Source: Leptidea sinapis
Lineage: Eukaryota > Arthropoda > Insecta > Lepidoptera > Pieridae
Direction of reading: 5' to 3'
Assembly: GCF_905404315.1 (NCBI RefSeq)
Contig: NC_066267.1
Span: 1,564,501-1,628,500 of the forward strand
Length of the DNA: 64,000 nt
The position numbers and the translations under genes were made by a program. Shown piece by piece: positions 1-10,878 of this stretch. How positions within the stretch are numbered: position 1 is the stretch's first letter; every line of letters starts with the position of its first letter. Under the pieces are notes generated by a model, which searched no databases, was not told where the DNA came from, and saw only the letters and a program-made list of their open reading frames with translations.

Positions 1-660
1 GGCCGGTAATGTGTCAGTGTATTATACGGCACGCGGCGTCATCATCATTCAGTAATCACCAATTCAGCAATATTTTATAACTTGTTATGAAGATGAGCTT
101 GGACGTCCGCGTCATGTTTCTGCGCTTTTTATTACTAAAAAACGTCTAGGAAATTTCCACTGTATAGTTTAATTTCTTATAATAGTGGAATTTGGGTATT
201 TGATGACTTAAAAACTGCCTAAATATGGAATAATTAATGATTATTAGTCAACTTGCTTTATAAAAGATATGCTTATTTTAATAAAGATTACTTAGTTGAA
301 TTTTTATAACTTATGTAATAAAATAATACCTATACTGATGAGAAGAAACATGTTCAAATTGTTTTGAATATTTTAAGCAACTAGACTAGTTCTTCATTTC
401 ATTCTTCAGCACTTTCTGTTTCAAGTATATCATAACCGCCATCAATACCTACCTAGAGGTGGCCATAGGTCAGGTTCTTATTCACAAGATGCCAACCGAT
501 TATTGATCTTCTTATGCTTATTAACAGAGCAAGAGTAAGGTGTGTTATGTTACTTGTTAATATTATCTACTACATGCATGAGCATGTTCATGTTAGAGCA
601 AAAGTCAGTTTCTTTTAAGGACTATCGACCTTAATATTTTTCGCATTTTTACATGCAGTG
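1..660. other. No recognisable gene; AT-rich intergenic or intronic DNA
   Basis: I see no coding exon, splice pair or repeat that I recognise here. As the GATA exons begin at 1948, this is probably intron of that gene, but nothing in the stretch itself proves it. Confidence 0.4.
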
Positions 661-664
661 CAAA

Positions 665-1745
665 ATACTATCGAATTCCGAAGTCGAAACATATTTGTAG
701 AATTGGCGAGAGACTTGTACGCCTTATCCCTCTGGAACCCATGCGTTCTGGTCACTCGCCAAGGCTGTCCAGGGAAACTACTGCCAGCCAGCCATTCCAA
801 CATAAATGGCGGCTTTAGTGCACCCGATCCCTAAGAAATGTGTACGCTCGGATCCATCCAACTACCGCCCTATTGCTTTTACCTACATTTTCTCCAAAGT
901 AATGGAGTCGATTATTAACCTCCAGCTCTTGGGATACCTGGAGGAGCACCAGCTAATCAGCGGCTGCAAGTACGGTTTCCGTCAGGGTGGTTCAGCTGAT
1001 CTTCTAGCAAGCGGTTGAGTCGAAGGGAGAGGCATTGGCGGTGAGCTTGAACATAGCGAAGGCCTTTGATCGAGTGTGGCACAAGGCGCTTATAACGAAA
1101 ATGCCATCCTAGGGGCTTCCCGAGAGGTTGTGCAAATTGTTCATTAGCGAATCGGATCGATTAAAACGGTGCATGCTTCCGACATCCGACTTGAAACCCA
1201 TATATATCCCCTACACTGTTTCTTCTGCATATCAAGGATGTGCTGCAAATCAGCAGTATTAATTGATATGCAGACGGCACAGGGTACGCTTCCTATACCA
1301 GCCGTGTGAACATGTCCCGATAGCGTGAACGAGAACCGAAATAAAATTGTGTCTGAAATCAAGACTATGCTTTGCAAAGTCTCGGAATAGGGCCGGCAGA
1401 ATTTGGTTCAATTCAACCCTATATAGACACCAGTTCGTGTGTTCACCGCTAAAAAGTCTCCCTTTGTCGTATCATCTAGATTCGAGATTACTCCTCTTAC
1501 TGTCACAGCCTGTATCGGCATATTTAGAGTCGATATATCGAGCGACGTTCAGTTCCGTGTGCACTTGGAAGAGAAGGCCAGGCTGCTGTTTTCCCGAACC
1601 GATACCACTTAGGGATCTTCAAGAAAAGAGCTCCGACCTTAAAGGCCGGCAACGCATCTCTTTACACCTGTTGTTGCAAATGTACATGGTCGGTTGCCTC
1701 CCCATCCCGTGAGCCTTTTCCACGTTTGCCGCCTCTTAAATATAA
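665..1745 (+). mobile_element. Degenerate jockey/CR1-like LINE fragment (reverse transcriptase part)
   Basis: An open frame at 806-1018 reads NYRPIAFTYIFSKVMES and ends near KYGFRQGG, which are reverse-transcriptase blocks of non-LTR retrotransposons. The next block (AKAFDRVWHKAL) follows at about 1058-1095 in another frame, so the copy is frameshifted. The stretch matches the longer element at 24.6-28.1 kb nearly base for base, but about 320 bp is deleted between the upstream CDS piece (to about 800) and the NYRP block. The 3' end (about 1635-1745) carries the shared tail with GGCCGGCAACGC and a short A-rich end. It lies in the intron upstream of the GATA finger exon, in sense orientation. 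It is dead: stops, frameshifts and a deletion. Confidence 0.85.
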
Positions 1746-1947
1746 AAAATGTATCTATCTATGGGTGCTTACCCAGTTGTGTACCCTCTGAACCCCCCCT
1801 CCTCTCACCCCGTGCTGTGTAGTGTAGTCGTATAGTCGCGCTTGCTTCATCGCGGACACGATAGCGCTGCTCTGGCACTCGCCTAACGTGTTCGCAATGA
1901 AAGAGGAAGTCGGGTGTCAGTGTCGCTAACGTATCGTCTGTGGACAG

Positions 1948-2081
1948 TCGGCAGCGCGGCGGCATGGCCAATGCTGCACCAACTGCGGGTCGCGCAACAC
2001 CACGCTGTGGCGACGGAACAACGACGGCGAGCCCGTGTGCAACGCCTGCGGCCTGTACTACAAGCTGCACGGGATCAACAG
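1948..2081 (+). CDS. GATAe: GATA transcription factor, C-terminal zinc-finger exon
   Basis: This exon encodes a GATA-type DNA-binding zinc finger, the module that binds WGATAR sites in the nucleus. The translation has the CxNC-x17-CNxC pattern: [16 protein letters not shown], then [19 protein letters not shown]. The acceptor is GGACAG at 1942-1947; an in-frame stop at 1927 excludes a longer exon. The donor is GTGAGC at 2082, phase 2, and the split Arg codon is completed by the next exon. The SAARR lead-in, the LHG-(I)NRPLAM context and the following basic tail resemble insect GATAe and vertebrate GATA4/5/6 more than pannier, serpent or grain; that assignment is from memory of the families. 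The N-terminal finger, if present, and the start codon are not in this window. Four exons are visible here (1948-2081, 2709-2833, 3374-3726, 4792-4884): 235 codons including the stop. Confidence 0.93.
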
Positions 2082-2174
2082 GTGAGCTGGAGCGGCTGCG
2101 AGCCTGGTGATAGATACACTGTTTATAAATATAAACGTAAGATTGTAGACACAGCAATAACATTTATGTGAAGT

Positions 2175-2455
2175 TGGTAGTTTTTTTTAATGAACATAAG
2201 GGACGAGACGAGCTGGACGTTCAGCTGATCGCAATTGAGATGCTCTGCCCATTAAAATGGAGTGCCGCTCAGGATTCTTGAAAATCCCAAAAATTTTGAG
2301 CGGCACTACAATTGCGCTCGTCACCTTGAGACATAAAACGTAAAGTCTCATTTGCCCAGTAATTTTACTAGCTACGGCGCGCTTCAGACTAAAACACAAT
2401 AATGTTTTCGTAATCTAGCCGGCATCCCGTGCAAAGGAGCCTCCCACTCGTAAAA
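2175..2455 (+). repeat. ~300-bp retroposon (family R300), copy 1
   Basis: This is one of at least twelve copies of an interspersed repeat in the window. In this orientation it starts with a T run and TGAACATAAGGGACGAGACG, then CGTTCAGCTGATCG, CTGCCCATTA, GAGCGGCACTAC, CACCTTGAGACATAA and ends with GGAGCCTCCCACT. On the opposite strand it ends with a poly(A)-like tail, which points to a retroposon (SINE or LINE-mobilised). It lies in the intron between the first two visible GATA exons and lacks about 50 bp before its right end. Confidence 0.85.
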
Positions 2456-2640
2456 AAGTTACAACCAAACTCTGGAATAAACTTTCTTTGCGCCACTGCG
2501 AACTGGAACACTTTCCAGACGATGTAAGATGGGTTCCTTCGAAAAAAGCCTGTACACCTCGCTAAAAGGCCGGCAATGCTCCTGTGATTCCTCTGCGATT
2601 GCAGGAGAATGTGAGTGGTGCTGATCACTTAACATAATTT
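2456..2640 (+). mobile_element. LINE 3'-end fragment
   Basis: The segment TTTCCAGACGATGTAAG... to AAAAGGCCGGCAATGCTCC and the following GTGCTGATCACTT match the 3' end shared by the jockey/CR1-like copies at 23.4, 44.1 and 62.0 kb. No intact frame remains. It is part of the same GATA intron. Confidence 0.6.
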
Positions 2641-2708
2641 AAAGAAAATAATTATAGGTTATGTAGATAAGCAATGTACCTACTAATAATGTGTGCGGTA
2701 TATTGCAG

Positions 2709-2833
2709 ACCGTTGGCAATGAGAAAAGACGGCATCCAGACCCGCAAGAGGAAGCCCAAAAAATCAGCGAGTGGCGCCAAGCCCGCCGGAGACGCTCACA
2801 AGAAGGACGGCCGGGGCTCTCCCGCCATGGACG
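2709..2833 (+). CDS. GATAe: GATA factor, basic tail/NLS exon
   Basis: The exon continues the finger with PLAMRKDGIQTRKRKPKK, the basic arm that follows GATA C-fingers, contacts DNA and doubles as a nuclear localisation signal, then a Ser/Ala/Gly/Lys-rich linker ending PAMDG. The acceptor is TATTGCAG at 2701-2708 and the first base completes the Arg codon split at 2081. The donor is GTACGT at 2834, phase 1. Open frames in the other two frames here are shadows. Confidence 0.93.
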
Positions 2834-3373
2834 GTACGTTGTGGAGCAGTGGCCTGCGGGTCTACTTGACACACACCTGACACTACCTAATACTGTCACA
2901 CAAGCTCTCTCTTGATTACTTCATGTGTATTCCATTCTGATTGGCACTCCTGTACCTATCAAATCTCAAATGATATTATTCTAGTTAAATATTATTAAAA
3001 GTGAGACACTTACAAAACATCAATATCGCTGATGTTAAGAGTCTTCCAGCTCAAGCTACCTGACATTGGAACAGATCCAATGAAAAATTTAAAAGTCATT
3101 TTGTTAGTATAAGATAAGCCTAAAGATATTTTGTTTTTCTTAAACTGTATGTATAAAAGTATATGAGTGAGCATGACCCGCGTATTGATTTTGAATTTTA
3201 AAGAAATATTGCTACTTATGTGGTTTTACCGTTACTGACATTCGTACATTTGATACTCACCGGGTTATCCTATCAGGCAAACTGCACACTAGGGTCAGCA
3301 CACCACCATACACGGGACAACTAGCTACAAATGTATAATTCATCGAGTAATAATAATTTGATGGCAGTTGCAG

Positions 3374-3726
3374 AAAACAAAGCAAACATAGCAGAAGTTC
3401 CTCTCCCGCTGACGGCTGCGATGGCCGCTCACGCGCATCCCAACTCTAAGACGCGCGCCGAGTCGGCGGGCGCCAGTAGCGTGTCGCCGCACCCACACCC
3501 GCACGGGTCGCAAGTGCACGGGCACGGACACGGGCACGGGCCGGCGCCGCAGTACCCGCTCGCGATCCCCTCCAGCACGGCGCCGGCGTTCCTCTCGACG
3601 CCGTCGCTGTTCAACATCAAGAGCGAACCCAGTCCGGGCGGCGGCTATGACGCGTACTCCTCGCACGCGGCGCACGGCTCGCACGCCGGCTACCACTCAC
3701 AGCAGCACTACCTGCACGCCCTACAG
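3374..3726 (+). CDS. GATAe: GATA factor, His/Pro/Ser-rich exon
   Basis: The frame reads ENKANIAEVPLPLTAAMAAH, then a low-complexity stretch with HPHPHGSQVHGHGHGHG, a block FLSTPSLFNIKSEPSPGG (residues roughly 75-95 of the exon) and a His/Ser/Tyr-rich end closing with HALQ. IKSEP fits a sumoylation-type motif (psi-K-x-E), an inference from the pattern only. The acceptor must leave phase 1; two tandem sites fit, TGGCAG|TTGCAG| at 3367 and 3373, giving or omitting two residues (VA). An in-frame TAG at 3322 excludes an earlier start. The donor is CAG|GTACCC at 3727, phase 0. Local GC is far above the flanks, as expected for coding DNA in this window. Confidence 0.85.
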
Positions 3727-3835
3727 GTACCCAACACTCTTCACTCCACCTCCGTACTGCAGAGATAGAGAGCAGACTATAGTCTTTATATACCAACTTA
3801 CTAACACAATCAATGCTACATCGTAACATATATTT

Positions 3836-4210
3836 TTTACGGCTGGTTAAATTAACCATCAATGAAGTGTCATCGGCAAATAGCACTATCTCACATAGAT
3901 CTCTTGTGACGTTAGGGAGGTCATTTATATAAACTAGAAAAGCAAAGGCCCCAATATAACCCGGGGCACTCCCATATATAACGGCACAGCAGAAAAGATA
4001 GTTCCGTTTATAATCAGTTTTTCATTTCTGTCACTTAAGTACCTTAGCAGACTAATTGCGCTTAGCGCTTAGTATTGCAATACACCATTATGCCGTAGTT
4101 TTATTACCAATATTTGATGATTAACACAGTCGAATGCTTTAAGGCAGATCGAGTAAAATACCTATTACTAGATGGGTAATTGTTTTTGAAAAATCTTCTC
4201 GGTAAAATAG
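3836..4210 (-). mobile_element. LINE reverse-transcriptase fragment
   Basis: On the minus strand the sequence encodes ILGPLLF-type and YINDLP-type blocks, then VLFADDTSLMV around 3860-3885, with the FADD catalytic motif at 3866-3880. This is a non-LTR reverse-transcriptase palm fragment of the same family as the element at 36.8-37.9 kb. It carries stops and has no flanking domains. It sits antisense in the last GATA intron. Confidence 0.8.
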
Positions 4211-4791
4211 CGAGATTACGGACTGTTGTAAGCCAGCAATTATGAGCTTTGGAATATATCACTATATTAAAATTAACTATAATATTATCGCTATTAATTT
4301 AAATATAGCAAAAACTGTAGGATAACACAGATAGATATATGAATAAGCCGGATGTGGAAGCAAGGCACACTGGCACCCTAACACTTCTAGATGTTTTTCA
4401 AACTTAAAAAAAATTAAGCGGAGCAAAAATTTTAGAACATTGACGAAATAATGGCTGCAGTAGATGGCTATGTTGAGGGCCCAAAAGATTAGATCATCGA
4501 TGAATAAAGTGCATACCACCCTCAAAAAGTTATTTCATTACTAGGCTAACTAGTTTTGGGACGCCCTCGTAACATAAATACATAGTAGCAGGCGTTTAAA
4601 ATAAATGAAGGAGAATAATTATTATTATAGGTACTACTATATGCACAAGAGCACTACTATAACTACAAATACTATAGAGAATATACTAGTATCGCTATAC
4701 CTATGATGTTTAGGGGCTGAAATATAAATATAGGTATAAGACAGTTGCGAGTTGTTATCTCAAATACATAAAATGTATTCTCACTTTCCAG

Positions 4792-4884
4792 TACGGTCTC
4801 GGGAACGTCGAGGAAGAAGAGGGCAGCGGGTTCCTCCACCAGCGCAATGTGACCGCTCACGCGAAACTCATGGCCTCCACGTAG
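4792..4884 (+). CDS. GATAe: GATA factor, C-terminal exon with stop
   Basis: After a good pyrimidine-rich acceptor (TTCTCACTTTCCAG, ending 4791) the frame reads YGLGNVEEEEGSGFLHQRN and then VTAHAKLMAST before TAG at 4882-4884. The phase-0 start fits the phase-0 end of the exon at 3726, and GC content is high. The only open frame on the other strand across this region is a shadow. Confidence 0.8.
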   Translation, partial: YGLGNVEEEEGSGFLHQRNVTAHAKLMAST

Positions 4885-5170
4885 CGAACGAGAGGTGTGA
4901 CCTGCATACGTAACGATGTTCAGCATCGAGGATGGGCGCGCTGTACTCCGCGGCCGGTTGCTGCCGTCACGGCTGTGGTCTATAACACAGATCCTGGCAA
5001 GGGCAGGCGGAGGTGTCCCACGACCTAACGTTGTCTTCTCACTGGTCAAACAGCACTATATCTTCGCGAACTAGCCATTAATTAATAAGTACTTGTTCAA
5101 AGGCGCTAAGTCTTACATTAGGTTAATAGTTCTAGAAGTTTATTTCTTGTTGATGAGTACAGAGCATTAT

Positions 5171-5176
5171 AATAAA
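5171..5176 (+). terminator. Possible poly(A) signal of the GATA gene
   Basis: AATAAA lies 287 bp after the GATA stop codon, in otherwise non-coding DNA. It is the first AATAAA downstream on the sense strand. Its use is inferred. Confidence 0.4.
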
Positions 5177-5601
5177 AGGAACCCACTTTTAACTTATAAT
5201 CATAGATAGTGTTGGAGCTCGAAATGTCCTCCGACTATTGCGAAGAATGAGGTGGTTGTTGCGCCTTTCATGATGGATACAGATTAACAATTGTATTGCA
5301 GAGCATTTCACAGTAGTCATGGGTCCCTAGTATTATATTATTTGTGTGTGTATATTGTGTATTTAAGTAAGTATTACCAACTACAACGCTGGTGCGACAG
5401 TGAATGTGACTGAATAGTTCTTGTTAGGTTTAACATAATCTGTAATTAATTCAGATTAACATTTTAGTTCAACAGGCCTAAAACCAACGTGATAAGAAAT
5501 TTCACTAAATGTTAAAAAAGTGTGATAATTACCTATACAATAACTAGTAGCAGATGTAGCTTATCTTTGACATTCTGCAAGCTAAACAAGATGTAGATTA
5601 A

Positions 5602-5808
5602 CGGCCGTTTTCAATAACCTATCTATACTTAGTTTAACTTACTATTGGTAGACAAATCTATCCTTTTACGCTTACTTACATTTCAATAACCTATTGACAG
5701 ATAGCATTGGACATACCTATGGATAGATATTAAGATGTTGTCATTAAACTGTGACAGCAATGTATCCGTAAGTTAAACTAAGGATAGATAGGTTAATGAA
5801 AACGGCCG
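5602..5808. mobile_element. MITE with TAA duplication (Harbinger-like)
   Basis: Inverted termini CGGCCGTTTTCA and TGAAAACGGCCG extend about 40 bp inward with few mismatches (through AACCTATCTAT and GTTTAACTTAC). Both ends are flanked by TAA (5599-5601 and 5809-5811). It has no coding capacity. A 3-bp TWA-type duplication is typical of PIF/Harbinger elements. Confidence 0.8.
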
Positions 5809-5811
5809 TAA

Positions 5812-8090
5812 TACAACTTCATATTAGTATATTACTTACAACACAAACCTATTTCAAATATTTTCTAAAAATAGGTACCTACAGGTCGAATAGACTACAT
5901 AGGTAGGTACCTACATAAAACAATAACAGTTTTATTTATACATATGATTCATTTTCTGCTTTTGATTCACAATGTATTATTTTGTTATTATTTTGTAAGT
6001 ATGATATAGATAAGGTTTACTATATTGTGTTATTTTCATAATATAGCTGTAGGTATAAAGGTACATATTATGCAATGTACCCACCTACAAACTGATTAAG
6101 TTCCTTTGCTGTTAACAATTAATGTCAACTCCTAGTCTATAGATACATACCTAAACTTACCTGCCTAGGTAGTGGCCAGGTTTGGCTACATGCTGTTTCA
6201 ATAGGAGTTGGTATGGCACTGGCCACAGGCACACCTCCACAGCCTGACGAGACACTTGCAGGCAATGTTAAATTTAAAATAACCTCTTGATAAAATCATA
6301 TACCTACATGTTTCAAAGCTCCATCAAAATATCTTGAATACTTTAGACTATAATCTATACATAAACAATAACTTGATATTCTCAAAATAAGTGTAAGAAA
6401 TGAAAAATTGTAAGCATAGGATTGGTCTACTGCGGCAAAATACTGTAGGTATGTATTTATTATATACTGAACATTATTTTTCTTAAACTTTATTATTTTT
6501 AAACGTACTTAGTGACTTAAATTTGAAACACCAGCTCTAAAGTTATTACTAGTTGTTACTCACAATTAATACTTATCTATAATATAAAAATTTTAAGTAA
6601 GTAAATTTTTTTTCCGAAGATTCTTTTCGCCTTTTTTGTTTCTTTTTTTTTATTACAAGAGTAAACAAGGTTGTTTCGCAATTCCTGTCTTCTTATTTGT
6701 GTGTTGGCTCGCCCCAATTGTACTCTGAGCTTTTCTTAATTTTCTCTGCTTGAATTATTTTTTAAACTCATGTATTAGACATTTCTCTTTAACATAATTT
6801 TCGTCTATACAGTATAACTTCAAGGTTAATTTTGAAAGGCTTTTAATTTTACTTTTATTAAATGTATTCACGTAACTAACAAAAATGTTGTTACGTACTG
6901 ATTTTCACACAAATCCATTTAAAAAACAGCAGATCAAAAAGCGCTCATAATATAGCTAGATACCTTTGCCTGTTTTAAAATTTAAGAGATGCTTTCACTA
7001 TGTATCCTGAAAGTAAAAAAATACTTAGGGAGTAAATGGTATCATTTCATTTTATGGTATTTACCTAGTTATTTCTGTATTATAAAACCTCACAAAAACA
7101 GCAACAGTAAAACACAATATAACATAATATAATAATGTAGATATTTTATGAGATATAAACATAGTTAGCAACTTGGGTGGCAATCTGATTTTTATAGGAA
7201 GACATTGTTTTAAAAAGTATAATATGTTGGTAGTAAAGAAGATGCTTATATATTTCTTCATTACTATTTTAAGACAAATAAGTATTTTTCCTTTAGTTTT
7301 TTTTTTTTGTCTGATTTAATAATCAATCACATAATAATTATTTACTAGTTTAATTGTTCAAGGCACACTTTGTTCCTATGTACACTTATTTTGAGAAATA
7401 CTCAACTATTATGAACAAACATTTAATAGGTTTATTAATTTACAAATTTCATGGACGTGAACATGTCTTCACTAATATGTTAAGTATGAGTCTTCTTTAT
7501 TGAAATAAAATGTATCAACAATGTAATATTTTAATGTTTAAAACATCTGATATCCATAACAAGAACCATTTTATTGTGAACAGGATTTATAATGATTTTG
7601 GAGCCTGGGGATGTAAGTGATGATTGACTATATCGTATCTTAACTGTTATGTTAAAAATTAAAAAGTACAATCTTAACTAGCTGACTAATTGTTTTAAAC
7701 ACTTAATAAATTAAAAGTCAGTATAGGCATACCAATATTATATATTGTTGTATCCACACTGGTTCAGGAATTATTACATAATAGTCATATAAATCTAAAC
7801 CATTAAGTTATTTAGATGGCATTTATAATTACATGTAAGAAATGGCTTCATCCTGACTCCAATAAATAACTTTACTGTGACAGTGAATAGTAAAAAACAT
7901 AAAGAATGATCTACTAGTGAGTAGTAAGTAGATCAAGACACATACAATAATAATTAGAACCCACATGGAATTTACAAATGTATATATATTATAATAAATC
8001 TCTCCAAATTTATAATATAAAATGTATTGGTTGTATTGTACAAAATATTATATTGAAATATAATTATATGACAGCACAAGATGAAAGAGT
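5812..8090. other. AT-rich intergenic DNA, nothing recognised
   Basis: I see no coding exons, tRNA or clear transposon boundary. The stretch separates the 3' end of the plus-strand GATA gene from the 3' end of the minus-strand acetyltransferase gene, so the two genes converge here. Confidence 0.5.
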
Positions 8091-8270
8091 CTATTCATTT
8101 GTATTATAATCCTGAGCAGCTTTTTCAAGAGCTTCCCCTGTCAGCCTGTAGTAACACCACTGTTCAGAATGAGTCAGATTTAGGGCACCTCTTCTTTCAT
8201 AAAAACATCGAGCATCATTCCACTCCAGCACATGAAACTCTAGACGAGAGCAGCCTGATGAGAATGCTTC
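8091..8270 (-). CDS. Diamine acetyltransferase (SSAT-like), exon 4 with stop
   Basis: The exon follows acceptor TTTTTGTTAG and encodes EAFSSGCSRLEFHVLEWNDA, then RCFYERRGALNLTHSEQWCY and ends in NTNE and TAG (8091-8093). It holds the Tyr of the FYxRRGA block (residue 142), which corresponds to the catalytic Tyr140 of human SSAT1. It joins exon 3 in phase 0. Confidence 0.93.
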   Translation of the reverse strand, partial: EAFSSGCSRLEFHVLEWNDARCFYERRGALNLTHSEQWCYYRLTGEALEKAAQDYNTNE

Positions 8271-8343
8271 CTAACAAAAATCACAGTTATTAATTACTTA
8301 AATTATATACTTAATGTTTATAGCAGGTGAGAACTCATCAAAC

Positions 8344-8561
8344 CTTGGCAACAGCTTGAAACAGTTTTCCACCAATTCCATGTTTCCTCTCACTTGAGCG
8401 CACATACAGATCTTCCATCATCATAGACTTGCCTTGCCAAGTGGAATATGTCGGGAAGTATAGTGCATATCCTACCACCGGCTTATTTTCTTTATTCTTC
8501 AACTCTGCTACTATACACCTAAATGCTGGGGGGTCACACCCAAATCCGTCTCTAACAAGGT
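8344..8561 (-). CDS. Diamine acetyltransferase (SSAT-like), exon 3
   Basis: This exon encodes most of the GNAT fold. It starts DLVRDGFG after acceptor GCATTTTAG (phase 1), continues through FRCIVAE, the beta-4 strand KSMMMEDLYV and the acetyl-CoA pyrophosphate-binding motif R-x-x-G-x-G/A (RKHGIGG, residues 104-110), and ends FQAVAK with donor AAG|GTTTGA, phase 0. The donor is less canonical than the others, but the reading frame across the junction is exactly that of the family. Confidence 0.94.
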
Positions 8562-8649
8562 CTAAAATGCAGTAAATAACATTATTATACCCTCTGGTAT
8601 ATGTTTGCAATCAAATAAATCTGAAAACACAAAATTTAGGTAAGTATAC

Positions 8650-8701
8650 CTTTCACAGATAATTTAGGTCCATCTGGCAATTTCTCAAAATCAGCAAGTT
8701 C
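8650..8701 (-). CDS. Diamine acetyltransferase (SSAT-like), exon 2
   Basis: A 52-bp exon encoding ELADFEKLPDGPKLSVK. The acceptor is TTTATTCAG and the donor is AAAG|GTATAC, phase 1. The ELAxxEKxPDGPxL block is a hallmark of the SSAT family at this position. It is too short to stand out as an open frame by itself. Confidence 0.92.
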
Positions 8702-8837
8702 CTGAATAAATTTAAATAGTATTTAAAAAAGTTTGTTTAATTGCCATATGTGTATCTATGAGAACCCATTGAGGAAAAATGATATGTATTTTAGAATGCA
8801 GAAATGCACCTAAATGCTCCAAAGTTGTAAGTCTTAC

Positions 8838-8921
8838 TTGAATCATATCAGCAACAGCCGGCATGTCTTCCTGCTTTGCAGGCCTTATTACTACATCACA
8901 ATCATTGTATTTCTCAGACAT
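8838..8921 (-). CDS. Diamine acetyltransferase (SSAT-like), exon 1 and whole-gene description
   Basis: The exon encodes MSEKYNDCDVVIRPAKQEDM and then PAVADMIQ before donor CAA|GTAAGA, phase 0. With exons 8650-8701, 8344-8561 and 8091-8270 the CDS is 534 bp, giving 177 aa, close to the roughly 171 aa usual for SSAT. Family knowledge: these cytosolic GNAT enzymes move an acetyl group from acetyl-CoA to the N1 position of spermidine or spermine (SSAT1), or to thialysine and other small amines (SSAT2), in polyamine turnover. The sequence shows the IRPA opening strand, the RKHGIGG acetyl-CoA loop and the FYERRGA block with its Tyr. I cannot tell SSAT1-like from SSAT2-like substrate use. All phases agree and nothing is broken. 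Confidence 0.93.
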
Positions 8922-9906
8922 TTTCAGTTAATATGTCTGTCTGTGCCGGCTTTCAATGGGAATATTTACAGAATATAGATAGGTATGTTGTACAAAAGGT
9001 AGTAGTAGATTAGTAAATCGTTAGAAATAGGAATTGAGAATTATCTAGTCGTCTAATCGAGAATACATTTACTGTGTCTTATCTAATCTACCGATTAATA
9101 GATTTCAATATTTCTTTTTATTGTATTTTGCTTAGATTTTTTTTTTGGTTCTGTTCGTCCATCTGGACAGGCAAAGGGGTCAAAAGCCCATACAGCCAAG
9201 TCTTAAACTTGAGCTCAAAGAGAATATTAAATTCATTTATTTTTTTGGGATTTTATGACCTGGTAACTAAGACCTTTAAGTCCAGTCTTTTTTTATTATC
9301 TAAATATGTATACTTTTCATTTCACAGTTCACTTATCACTTCAGTTTATTTTATATTGTTAGAATTGTATTTTTAATATATTTAAATAATGGTTTATAAC
9401 TTCTTTTGTCTCTTAAATTCAGCGAATCTCGATTCCAAAGACAACACTACGTTCACTCGATTCAACTTGAAAAAAGCGATTGTATGGACCGTCAACCGTG
9501 AGGTCATTGATAGGTAGTGGCTATAATCTTGTAAAAACAGAAATATTCTTCAAAATTATTTCAAATCACTGCACGTTACCTATTAAACTAAATTTCAATT
9601 TTTACGTAGGCAGTCACACCTTTTATTACGTAGTATCCTCTCTGGCTACCAATGCTCTATCACATCATAAAAAATAGTAAATAAATAAAACCAAAAATAG
9701 TAGCTTCCAGCCGCTCAACCTAATAACCCGAACACATGGTCGGATTTGTTACGGACCATCGGATGGTCCGGTGGGCGCCTAGCACCAATTGGTCAGGCGT
9801 CGTACTCGGTACGATACGGACAGTAATAATATATTGAATGAATGAATAAATAAATACCATTTTGGTGTTTTTATTAAATCAATTTCATATACGACGCGAC
9901 GGTGAT

Positions 9907-9966
9907 AGTATTTACTAATAATTTATTAGTATATCTATATATATTAATAAATTATTAGTAAATACT
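9907..9966. repeat. 60-bp near-perfect inverted repeat
   Basis: AGTATTTACTAATAATTTAT and its reverse complement face each other around a short AT-only centre, so almost the whole 60 bp can fold as one hairpin. It may be a very small foldback MITE. Confidence 0.75.
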
Positions 9967-10828
9967 AACTTATACTTAATATAATATTAGTGATAAAACT
10001 GATTTGAATAAACTGTTTTGAGTGCATTTAATTTATTTACATCATTAATTAAAAATGATTACATTATTATCTAAAAAATATGTGATATTTTTCGTTTTGT
10101 TTTATTTCTGGTATATTAACAAAATATATGTATAAATAAATAAAAATCTATACTTGTTTATATTAACCTTAAATGCTGAGTGTTTATACTATCTTTGATC
10201 TTAACTATTTGTTAAAATTTGATTTATTTTCCATACGCCAAAGAGGTGCAAAGAAGTATAACTTCTAACGCGTGTACACACTCTTTTTTTAGCTGTACGA
10301 AATATAATGAAATGTCAAAAGTTTGATAGACAAAGCCAAACGGCACATTTTTATAAATTTGTAATATTAAATTAAAAGGTACGCAGAACCTTCAAATTAT
10401 CCACTTTACGCCCGGTAGTCCAACATTAAACGCCCTATAACTCAAAAAGTATGGCCATTAGAAAAAAAAGTTTTGAACAAAACATGGATGCATTTTTTAT
10501 TACTCCAATCCAAAACCGGTACATTAAATCGTATACAGTAATATTAACAGGAAATAAAAGATGCGAAATTTTATTTTCATCAATAATGTTATTCATAACA
10601 TTTGCCCTAAAGCGCAGTTTCCGAGATTCCGCCAAAACCTTAGTTTCAAGAGCTCCACCTGGGTCTGGCAACTTACCCTAAGCTTTATAAATAAAAATGA
10701 ATCGAAAATATAGTGCGAGGTTTAATTCTATTTTTACTTAGTACTTACATTTTAAGTTCTCATGTAAGTGAATTGTAATAATTCTTTATGAGAATAACTA
10801 TCTTAACCTAAACTAGTAAATATCATCA

Positions 10829-10878
10829 ACACTCCTAAGCGGCTGTTTAAAGTGAGCGGACCATTATGAATAAGGGGG
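10829..10878. mobile_element. Truncated MITE, CCCCCTTATTCATAAT family
   Basis: Only the right end is present: CTCCTAAGCGGCTGTTTAAA, then GACCATTATGAATAAGGGGG. It matches the ends of the complete copies at 49901-50036 and 52378-52515. Confidence 0.7.

Noticed and set aside
3340..3886. Long open frames on the minus strand across the GATA His-rich exon
   Set aside because: They lie antisense to a GC-rich coding exon with good splice sites. Their Arg/Val-rich translations have no domain. The only real part is the LINE FADD block at the right end, listed separately.
4672..5049. 125-aa minus-strand frame
   Set aside because: Antisense shadow of the last GATA exon and its 3' UTR; no family resemblance, while the plus strand has an acceptor, matching phase and stop.
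5177..5600. Possible further GATA exon or small gene after the stop codon
   Set aside because: No open frame with splice signals; the sequence is AT-rich and falls before a MITE.
9074..9376. 100-aa plus-strand frame rich in Phe, Leu and Ser
   Set aside because: Composition follows the AT-rich DNA; there is no methionine context, neighbour or motif to support it.
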